From UBA8752 sp965657965 (GTDB taxonomy: Bacteria; Bacteroidota; Bacteroidia; Flavobacteriales_D; Sanyastnellaceae), in NCBI GenBank assembly GCA_965657965.1, contig CBFHQM010000002.1:62001-126000 (forward strand): a stretch of 64,000 nt of DNA, given 5' to 3'. A program made the translations under genes and the position numbers. The notes under the pieces are model-generated. The model searched no databases. It was not told where the DNA came from and saw only the letters and a program-made list of their open reading frames with translations. This document shows positions 36,046-43,618 of the stretch, piece after piece. The first letter of the stretch is position 1. The number at the start of each line of letters is the position of its first letter.

Positions 36046-37179
36046 ATGCGCGTAGGAATGGTATGCTACCCGACTTTTGGGGGCAGTGGTGTTGTGGCAA
36101 CAGAACTGGGAAAGGCGCTGGCCGCCCAAGGGCACGAGGTGCATTTCATCACCTATGATCAACCCGTGAGGCTGGGCAGTTTTCGACCGAACGTGTACTA
36201 CCACGAAGTGCGAATTTCGAAATATCCGCTGTTCGACTACCCGCCTTACGAATTGGTTTTGGCCTCCAAAATGGTGGAAGTGGCCCGGCAACAGAAGTTG
36301 GATTTGCTCCATGTGCACTACGCCATTCCACACGCCTCAAGCGCATACACAGCCAAGCGCATTCTCGAAGCAAGCGGGCTCCATTTGCCAGTGATCACCA
36401 CACTCCATGGCACCGACATTACCCTGCTTGGTAAAGATCCGAGCTTCGAACCCGTGATCTCCTTTGCGATCAACCAAAGCGACGCCGTTACCGCCGTCAG
36501 TTCGAGCCTCCGAAGCGACACCTACAAGCTTTTTGGCATCAATGCCGACATCGAAGTGATTCCCAACTTCATCTGCCCAAGTCACTTCATGAACCTCGAC
36601 GGGACACACCACCGAGATGACTTTGCTCAAGCCGACGAAGCGTTGATTTGTCACATCTCCAATTTCAGACCGGTCAAACGGATTCCCGATGTGATTCAGA
36701 CATTCGCCAAGATTGCCGCGGCGCGACCCGCCCGGCTCATGATGGTGGGCGACGGCCCGGATCGCCCAGCGGCCGAAAGACTGGCTAGAGAATTGGGGGT
36801 CGCCGAACACGTTGCTTTTTTGGGCAAGCTCAAAAATCCGCTGGAGGCCTTGGCCATCGCCGATCTTTTCTTGCTCCCTTCGGAAAGCGAGAGCTTTGGT
36901 CTGTCTGCCCTTGAAGCCATGGCCTGTGGCGTTCCTGTCGTGGCCACTGAAGCTGGCGGGCTCCCCGAAGTCATTCGCCACGGCGTAAGCGGCATGCTGG
37001 CGCCCATTGGCGACGTAGAAACCATGGCCAAGCACGCCTTGTTCCTCCTCGACCCTGCCAACCTCTCGCGGTTCCGTGAACAAGCCAAGGATCGTGCCTC
37101 TGCCTTTGACATTCGCAAAGTGCTGCCCACGTACCTCGCCGCGTACGCTCGGATTCTCCCAAGTGAAATTGCCGAATAA
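36046..37179 (+). CDS. bshA: N-acetyl-alpha-D-glucosaminyl L-malate synthase (bacillithiol synthesis)
   Basis: This GT4 glycosyltransferase joins GlcNAc from UDP-GlcNAc to malate, the first step to bacillithiol. The 377-residue product starts MRVGMVCYPTFGGSGVVATELG and has TYDQPVRLGSF, TTLHGTDITLLG, and the C-terminal nucleotide-binding GT-B region (SESESFGLSALEAMACGVPVVAT). These blocks identify BshA among GT4 enzymes. BshB and BshC are not in the window. The next gene starts within its stop (TAATG). Confidence 0.93.
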   Translation: MRVGMVCYPTFGGSGVVATELGKALAAQGHEVHFITYDQPVRLGSFRPNVYYHEVRISKYPLFDYPPYELVLASKMVEVARQQKLDLLHVHYAIPHASSAYTAKRILEASGLHLPVITTLHGTDITLLGKDPSFEPVISFAINQSDAVTAVSSSLRSDTYKLFGINADIEVIPNFICPSHFMNLDGTHHRDDFAQADEALICHISNFRPVKRIPDVIQTFAKIAAARPARLMMVGDGPDRPAAERLARELGVAEHVAFLGKLKNPLEALAIADLFLLPSESESFGLSALEAMACGVPVVATEAGGLPEVIRHGVSGMLAPIGDVETMAKHALFLLDPANLSRFREQAKDRASAFDIRKVLPTYLAAYARILPSEIAE

Positions 37180-37766
37180 TGGGAACGAATACCCGCAGAA
37201 AAGATGGGCGCATCGGGGCGCGCATCACCTTTGATCAGGATCAGGACAGCTTGCGGATTCGAATCCAACAGCACATCCCTTCGGCACAAATGTCTTTGCT
37301 GACCGCTTGGCTGGTGGTTTGGCTAGGATTGGAAGCCATCGTCTTGTACTTCTGGACGCAAGATCCCGCCCAAGGCAATGCATGGCTCGGGTATGGCATT
37401 TACAGCGCGTTCTGGGCGTTTTTCGCCTTCCGAATAGGCAAGGTGTGGTTATGGAGAACCCGAGGGCAAGAGGTCATCACAGTGGACCGCAAGGGCTTGT
37501 CTATCGCATTGGCATTTGGCCAACGGGGCCTGCCGGACTTCTTTGCGCATGGCACGTACAGGTTGCCTTCGAAAATTCAAGAGAACCCTCAGCAAATCCT
37601 CAGGACTTTCGAAAAGGCGTTTTGGTCGATGGGCGGTGAGACCCTCCAATTTGATTCTGGAAAAAGAACCATGGTCTTGGGTAAGCAGCTCGACGAACGC
37701 GATGCAGACGCTTTGCTCAAAATGATGGTCGCCGCCTGCAAACGACTCTCGGCCCCCGCAGTTTGA
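37179..37766 (+). CDS. Small membrane protein, hypothetical
   Basis: The 195-residue product has two closely spaced hydrophobic helices (about residues 40-56 and 69-85; LLTAWLVVWLGLEAIVLYF and YGIYSAFWAFFAFRIG). A soluble region with a KGLSIALAFGQRGLPDFF pattern and an acidic/basic tail follows. The TM arrangement resembles membrane-stress proteins of unknown role. The start overlaps the bshA stop by one base, hinting at a role linked to the same unit. Function unknown. Confidence 0.7.
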   Translation: MGTNTRRKDGRIGARITFDQDQDSLRIRIQQHIPSAQMSLLTAWLVVWLGLEAIVLYFWTQDPAQGNAWLGYGIYSAFWAFFAFRIGKVWLWRTRGQEVITVDRKGLSIALAFGQRGLPDFFAHGTYRLPSKIQENPQQILRTFEKAFWSMGGETLQFDSGKRTMVLGKQLDERDADALLKMMVAACKRLSAPAV

Positions 37767-37778
37767 CTCAACTGGCCC

Positions 37779-38204
37779 TCAATGGGCCCCAATAAGGGAG
37801 CGGACAGCGGCATTGTACCCGTTCAGTCCCAAACCGCAAATGACCCCACTGCAGACCTCACTCAACAGGCTCACGTGACGGAACGATTCGCGGGCATGCA
37901 CATTGGTAATGTGCACCTCGATCACCGGCGCGGCAATGGCGGCAATGGCGTCTCTCAAGGCCACCGAGGTGTGTGTGTATCCGCCTGCATTGAACACGAT
38001 GCCATCCGAGTCGAATCCCACTTGATGCAAATGGTCAATCAACTCCCCCTCCACGTTGGACTGGAAGTGGTGGACATTCACGCCAGGGAACTCTGAACAC
38101 AACCCCTCAAAGTGGGCTTCGAAACTGACGCTCCCATATTGATCGGGCTCACGCTTGCCAAGCAAGTTGAGGTTTGGACCGTTGACGATGTGAATGCTTT
38201 TCAT
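37779..38204 (-). CDS. aroQ: 3-dehydroquinate dehydratase, type II
   Basis: This shikimate pathway enzyme dehydrates 3-dehydroquinate. The 141-residue product starts at 38204 (MKSIHIVNGPNLNLLGKREPDQYG). It has the catalytic Tyr in the N-terminal loop, FNAGGYTHTSVALRDA, EVHITNVHARESFR and GVICGLGLNGY. The reading frame is open farther upstream through the transporter gene, but family length and the NLNLLG start fix this ATG. It is 10 nt downstream of the transporter gene. Confidence 0.95.
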   Translation of the reverse strand: MKSIHIVNGPNLNLLGKREPDQYGSVSFEAHFEGLCSEFPGVNVHHFQSNVEGELIDHLHQVGFDSDGIVFNAGGYTHTSVALRDAIAAIAAPVIEVHITNVHARESFRHVSLLSEVCSGVICGLGLNGYNAAVRSLIGAH

Positions 38205-38214
38205 CGAGGATGCG

Positions 38215-40452
38215 TTAGTCAAGGGCAACTTCGTCGTGGGCGTCCACAAACAAAATGTTGCCGATCCCATGGTGGGCTTCAAAAATGCGAACCCCATCCT
38301 TCCGGATGTCGGCGTCGTTGAACCCGATGAATGTGAGATCCGCAAATTTACTGCGCTCATCCACGAGCGCCTCGCGTTGGTCACCGGGCATCTCCTCTAC
38401 CATTTCAATGTTTTGCTCACTCACCGGAACACGGCCAGCCTGAATCAAATCACGCAGAGCTTGGTCCTTTGCCGCTCGGTCTCCGTCTCGGTAGATGGAG
38501 AAAACCTGAATGTGGGAGTCGCGCCAATCGGGATGGCCTTGAAGCACATAGGCCATCAAAATCATCAGGTTCGCATTGGCACTGTCTTCCGGGGTAATCC
38601 AGACGTGAATCGCCCTTCGCTCACCGAAACCTCTGAAGCTCGATCGGAGCAAACAAAGGTCCAATTGTGACCCCCGAAGCAAATCGTAATTCGACACCAA
38701 CTCCTGTGCGCTCTGCGGTTGCTCGTCGATGTACTCCAGCAAAATCGCATTGTTGCCTTGCCCACTAATGCCCGGCAATTGAACACATTGTGCAATGGCC
38801 GATGTGTAGGATGGCGAAACAATGGTGGAAATGCTCACGCGACTCTTGACAGCCCGCCCCATGTCGGCCAGGCCTTGTTTGGCGCGGATGGAACTGCGGA
38901 AGGTGCGGGCATCCAAACGGCCTTCAATCAAATGCACGTATGTGCCAAATCCCTGCCTGTGTGCAAGCCAGCGCACCATGTCAAAGGCCCCTGGACGTCG
39001 AAAGGTGTCTTGGCTCACACCCAACACCATGGGACGCCAATCCTTGCGGTCCAATTCCGCCCTGTCTCTGCGCTGCAACGTCAATTGCAAATACCGACTC
39101 AACTGAAACAGCATTCCTCGAAACAAGGCCACCATGCCCCGCTCCCCTCTTCTGGACAATCCCGCATAGATCGCACCCATGATCACCAAACTGCCCAAGG
39201 CATAGGTGAAATTCATGAGGAACATCAGATAGAAACAGGTCACAGCCCCCACCAGACTTAACAACCAATGAGACCGAAAGGTGGGACGATAGCTCGGGCT
39301 CGCTGCGAAATGCTCAAACAAGCTGACGAGGCAAATCGCACCGTAGGTCACCATGAAAAACATCGAAATGATCTCTGCGACAGCGTTGATGTCGCCAAGC
39401 GAAACAAAGAAGAATCCGATGATGCAGGTCACAATGCTCGCCACAACCGGTTCGTTGTCCGACTTTCTTCCGCGCTTGAGCCGAACGCCAATGGCTTTGG
39501 GGAAAATCCGATCCAAGGCCAACGCTTGAAGGGTACGGGGTGCGATGATCACACTGCCAAGCGCACTCGACACTGCGGCAGCAGCGAGGCCAAGCGGAAT
39601 CAATGGCGGCCAAATCGCAATGGACTCCATGAACAGTTGATCGGAGGCCAACTGCTCAGGCGATGCGCTGACCCAGAACTTGAGCGCCACCATGATGTAA
39701 ACCACAATGCCCACCATGGTGGCCCACAATGTCCCCCGCGGAATGGCTTTGGCAGGCTCCTTGAGGTCTCCGCTCAGACCCAATCCCGCGGCGATTCCTG
39801 TGAATGCAGGGAAGATGAACGTGAACACTTCAATGAAGCTGTAACGGCGTATGGTCCGCAGAACGCCGTTTTCCTCGAGCGTAAAGGACTCTGGAATGGT
39901 CCGCAAAATGTCCAATTGAGCCTGAGGCTCTCCTGTTCCGACAAAGAAACTCAGGAGGGCCACCACCAAGACAGCCACAACGCCATACAGCGCTTTGACA
40001 CCCACCTGCGCGCCCTTGGTTAGCATGAGCAGAGTCAGCAAGGTCATAAAGCCATAATTGACCTGCCACGGCTCCACCACCAAACCGTAGCTCGTGTCGA
40101 GCCACGACAACAGGTCTCGGGTGGACACCGTAAAGGCAATGATGTAAAAGGCCACACTGATGGCTTGACTCAAAAAGAGCGCAATTCCGATGGCCCCGCC
40201 AATGGACAACCCGAAAGACCGGCTGATCATGTAGTAGGCTCCACCTCCTTCTACTTTCTGGTTGGTCGCGATTTCGGCCACCGCCAAAGCGGTCGGAATG
40301 GTCACCAAATGGCCCAACACAATGATGGCCATGGTCCACAGCAATCCAACATGAGCCACGGCAAAACCAAAGCGCAAAAAGAGAATTGCCCCCAGAATCG
40401 TCGAGATCGCCGTCATGAAAACAGCAAACGTCCCCAGCCCCTTCTTCTGCAT
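38215..40452 (-). CDS. Amino acid permease-fold transporter of the cation-chloride cotransporter (SLC12) type
   Basis: The 745-residue product has about 12 hydrophobic helices in its first 440 residues. Its N-terminal FLRFGFAVAHVGLLWTMAIIVLGH resembles helices 1-2 of bacterial Na/K/Cl cotransporter-like proteins, and YYMISRSFGLSIGGAIGIALFLSQ and FTGIAAGLGLSGDLKEPAKAIPRGT follow. The last 300 residues are soluble, with the pattern of the SLC12 C-terminal domain. The ion specificity cannot be read. It has a -7-like box at 40457-40464 and is followed closely by aroQ. Confidence 0.85.
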   Translation of the reverse strand: MQKKGLGTFAVFMTAISTILGAILFLRFGFAVAHVGLLWTMAIIVLGHLVTIPTALAVAEIATNQKVEGGGAYYMISRSFGLSIGGAIGIALFLSQAISVAFYIIAFTVSTRDLLSWLDTSYGLVVEPWQVNYGFMTLLTLLMLTKGAQVGVKALYGVVAVLVVALLSFFVGTGEPQAQLDILRTIPESFTLEENGVLRTIRRYSFIEVFTFIFPAFTGIAAGLGLSGDLKEPAKAIPRGTLWATMVGIVVYIMVALKFWVSASPEQLASDQLFMESIAIWPPLIPLGLAAAAVSSALGSVIIAPRTLQALALDRIFPKAIGVRLKRGRKSDNEPVVASIVTCIIGFFFVSLGDINAVAEIISMFFMVTYGAICLVSLFEHFAASPSYRPTFRSHWLLSLVGAVTCFYLMFLMNFTYALGSLVIMGAIYAGLSRRGERGMVALFRGMLFQLSRYLQLTLQRRDRAELDRKDWRPMVLGVSQDTFRRPGAFDMVRWLAHRQGFGTYVHLIEGRLDARTFRSSIRAKQGLADMGRAVKSRVSISTIVSPSYTSAIAQCVQLPGISGQGNNAILLEYIDEQPQSAQELVSNYDLLRGSQLDLCLLRSSFRGFGERRAIHVWITPEDSANANLMILMAYVLQGHPDWRDSHIQVFSIYRDGDRAAKDQALRDLIQAGRVPVSEQNIEMVEEMPGDQREALVDERSKFADLTFIGFNDADIRKDGVRIFEAHHGIGNILFVDAHDEVALD

Positions 40453-40456
40453 TTGT

Positions 40457-40464
40457 CGAAAATA
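40457..40464 (-). promoter_or_regulatory. -7-like box of the SLC12-type transporter gene
   Basis: TATTTTCG (7 of 8 to TAnnTTTG) ends 4 nt (ACAA) before the ATG at 40452. The rest of the 211-nt divergent gap to 40664 shows no other clear element. Confidence 0.45.
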
Positions 40465-40663
40465 GGTCGCCTTTGTGTTTTGTCATCGCCGATTGGCAAT
40501 GGATAGCCGGCAACTTGACCAACGTGGTCCTTTCTCATCCTTGCTCTATGCAACAATCCCATTTCAAGTCCGCACTGAACTGATCCTTTCGCCCGCTGGG
40601 TACCCCCCCTTTTGTTGGATGGATGGGCATTGCTGTGCAGGGAAGGCCAGCTAAACCACATTC

Positions 40664-43618
40664 ATGCAATACACTTTGAATTTCCCTCCCCCACTTCATC
40701 AAAGGCAACTGGCCTTGGCCCTCATGTTGCTGTGCGCACTTCGCATCCTGGGACAACCCTGCCCTCCGCCTGTTCCGCTTTCTCCACCTTGGCTGTCCAT
40801 CCCCGCCCAACCCTACGAACACCACTGGTCATCCGAAGGCACCACTGCAGCGGCCCATGTCTATGTCATGCCAACAACATCCGGGCAGCTCGGCCGACCC
40901 TTTGTGTTTGTTGAGGGCATTGATTTCGGACTGGGTACAGAAAACACCGCACTTCGAAATGGCAACTTTGGATGGTCCGAGTTCAATGGATGTAACACCG
41001 CTGCCTACCCCATGATGGCGGAGATGCCTGTCCTTCTTGATTCACTCATGCACAGGGGCTTCACCCCTGTACTCATCGACTTTGATGATGGAACAGCCGA
41101 TTTGATGATCAATGCCGAGTTGTTGGCCGACATCCTTCTCCATCTACGAGACCACAAGACAGATCCTCGACCAATGGTCCTTTCTGGCGCCAGCATGGGC
41201 GGACAGCTGTCGCGCATCGCACTAAAAAAGCTCGAGCAATCTGGCGAGCCCCATTGCACTCAACTTTACATCAGCCTGGACAGCCCACACCAAGGTTCCA
41301 ATGTTCCGCTTGGCTTGCAACAGATGATTCACTTCCTCGCCAACGATTCCGAGGGGCAAGATGACCTCTCGGAGCTGGTCCAAGCCCTTCATTCTCCTGC
41401 AGCAAGACAACTGCTGCTGCGTCAGGTTTCTGGATTGACGCCACGCATCAATTACCAAGACAACCTGGATGCACTCGGACTCCCTCAATATTGTCGAAAC
41501 GTGGCCATTGCCAATGGTTCAACCACTGCAATGCCCGGGCAATCCGCCCCTCTTCTCGACTACGAACACGCAATCCTCGAGTCGGGTGTCCTTGGGGACA
41601 TCGCCCCTTTGTTTCGCTTGGAGATCCAACCTCATCCAGGCGTGACCAATCACCCTTTTTCTTTGTCTGGCAACCCGTTGACCGCGCATGCTCAAGCGCC
41701 ACCGGAGAGCGGATTCCCCTGGCCGCTCGATTGCGAAGTGGGACATGGAATCGCATCCGACATTTCCATTTGGGGCAGTGGCCTAGACCACCTGCCCGGA
41801 GGCACGCGCCCATCGCTCGGACAGTTTGTCGAAGCCTTCAACGGCGCTGCACAGGACGCAGACTTGCCTTGGCCTTTCTGCATTTCCCCGATTTCTCCCG
41901 AAGAGCATCAACCGCTGCACAGCTTTATTCCAACGGCCAGCGCGTTGGGGATTCCACCTCCGTGGCCAGCGCCCCCATTGCCGGCCACATTTCTGCTCAA
42001 CTCGCCTTTCGACGCTGTTCACATCGGCGTTGCCAATGAGCCCCATAGCCAAGTCAATCCCTCGAATATATTTTTCCTACTCCAACAATTGGACGCCGTG
42101 GCCTCCCCGCTCCTGCCCGGTCAACTCCTGGCCGACACCAACGTGACCGCAGGATCAATATGGAAGCTGCCCGGAATCAGCATACATGGACGCGTTGGAC
42201 TTCAATCTTCCGATTCAGAATTCGCGCCCTCTAACGCTCCAGACAACAGCCACGGTGAATTCCGCATGCAAGGATGTTCTGGCCCGCTGGTGATTCAAGA
42301 AGACGGCGCACTCGAACTTGGTTGGGCACCAGAATGGAGCCAACAAGCCTCTACAGCCCACTTGATTTTGGAGCCGCATGCGGTCATGGACATTTATGGG
42401 CAGTTGGTGGTTTCTGCGGGCAGCCAAATTGAATTGATGCCCGGTGCCAAGCTCAACCTTTTCTCCGGTCAACTTCACCTTCTATCCAACGCGCAAATTC
42501 TTGTGCACGACGGAGCAGCCATCACCCTGAATGGCCACACTCTTTGGACACAGGCCCCCTACAGCATGTCACGGCTCAATGGCGCAATTCAAGTTGAGAG
42601 CCAAGCCCAATGGCTGATTCACCTGGCTTCGGGGGCGCAGATCGAAACGACCACTTCGCTCACGATTCACGGAGAACCCGACGCCAGTGTCCAGCTCCAA
42701 GCTCTAGAGAGCGAAACACATTGGACGTTGAATGAACAAGCTTCGCTCTACGTGACTGGGTTGTCCAGTTGGGAAGCCGAGGGTTGCGGATTCAGGTTCA
42801 TGGGAAACACCCAATTTCACATGGCCCTGCCTGGCTTGAACCGCTGGTCTTCCCAATGGATAGGGAACCCTTCAGACTCGTTGTGGATTGAAGGGGATTT
42901 GTGGCTTGACCACCACCATTGTCAAGGCCTGACATTGAATCAGGACAACGGGCGTTTGGACGCGCACCACAGCACCTTTAGATGGGGCTCAAACCATCAC
43001 AACCATTGCCAAATCAATCTGGCCAATGCCCATTTCCTTTCGCACCCCTTTTACCACACCGCTCCCATTGCCTCGGGACCGAACGTGATTCAAGACAGTC
43101 GATTTGAAGATGGCCCGGTGGGCCTTGAATCCAGAGGAGGAACACTCAGGGTAGAGTCCACCGATTTTGAGCGTCTCGACGTGGCCATTCATTCCAAATC
43201 GCAGCGTCTCGAAGTCATTTGCAATCAATTTCGAGACAATGACATCGGCATATTGGCCAACCGAAGCGTGCTGATGATGAACCCCGAGAGTGGCGGCGGG
43301 TGGAACGTGTTTTTAGACAACGACGTTCACCTTCGATTCCTGCAGGCCCTTGCCCTGCATTGTACAGGTGGCTTCAATCATTTTGGAAACTGGGGGAGCG
43401 ACTGGGCACAAGGGACAATCAACCTGACTTGCAATGGCATGCCCATCGATTTGATCATCTCCGGCCAAAGTTGGAGCTGGCCAACGGGTTGGCCTCAGGT
43501 TCAGAGTGGCCTGAGCACGCCCATCGAGAACGGGCAGAGCTGTGCGATCCATGCCGTAGACATGTCCCCAGTAAGTCCTGCACTGTGCCGAAACGAAGAT
43601 GCCTCGAAGCGAGAGTAA
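40664..43618 (+). CDS. Exported lipase-like hydrolase fused to a long beta-helix region
   Basis: The 984-residue product has a signal peptide-like start (LALALMLLCALRILGQ). Residues about 75-290 form a hydrolase domain with VFVEGIDFG, the strand PVLIDFDDGTAD, and the nucleophile elbow SGASMGG (Ser177), with LDSPHQG just after. This resembles Bacteroidota alpha/beta hydrolases with a VEGxD block. From about 500 to 950 the protein has short repeated strands rich in Asn, His and Trp (HSTFRWGSNHHNHCQINLANAHF), as in parallel beta-helices. No sorting tail is clear at the C terminus. Substrate unknown. Confidence 0.7.
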   Translation: MQYTLNFPPPLHQRQLALALMLLCALRILGQPCPPPVPLSPPWLSIPAQPYEHHWSSEGTTAAAHVYVMPTTSGQLGRPFVFVEGIDFGLGTENTALRNGNFGWSEFNGCNTAAYPMMAEMPVLLDSLMHRGFTPVLIDFDDGTADLMINAELLADILLHLRDHKTDPRPMVLSGASMGGQLSRIALKKLEQSGEPHCTQLYISLDSPHQGSNVPLGLQQMIHFLANDSEGQDDLSELVQALHSPAARQLLLRQVSGLTPRINYQDNLDALGLPQYCRNVAIANGSTTAMPGQSAPLLDYEHAILESGVLGDIAPLFRLEIQPHPGVTNHPFSLSGNPLTAHAQAPPESGFPWPLDCEVGHGIASDISIWGSGLDHLPGGTRPSLGQFVEAFNGAAQDADLPWPFCISPISPEEHQPLHSFIPTASALGIPPPWPAPPLPATFLLNSPFDAVHIGVANEPHSQVNPSNIFFLLQQLDAVASPLLPGQLLADTNVTAGSIWKLPGISIHGRVGLQSSDSEFAPSNAPDNSHGEFRMQGCSGPLVIQEDGALELGWAPEWSQQASTAHLILEPHAVMDIYGQLVVSAGSQIELMPGAKLNLFSGQLHLLSNAQILVHDGAAITLNGHTLWTQAPYSMSRLNGAIQVESQAQWLIHLASGAQIETTTSLTIHGEPDASVQLQALESETHWTLNEQASLYVTGLSSWEAEGCGFRFMGNTQFHMALPGLNRWSSQWIGNPSDSLWIEGDLWLDHHHCQGLTLNQDNGRLDAHHSTFRWGSNHHNHCQINLANAHFLSHPFYHTAPIASGPNVIQDSRFEDGPVGLESRGGTLRVESTDFERLDVAIHSKSQRLEVICNQFRDNDIGILANRSVLMMNPESGGGWNVFLDNDVHLRFLQALALHCTGGFNHFGNWGSDWAQGTINLTCNGMPIDLIISGQSWSWPTGWPQVQSGLSTPIENGQSCAIHAVDMSPVSPALCRNEDASKRE

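Noticed and set aside
37767..37778. Possible terminator hairpin between the bshA unit and aroQ
   Set aside because: Only about a 5-bp GGCCC/GGGCC stem with no T run on either side; too weak to call.
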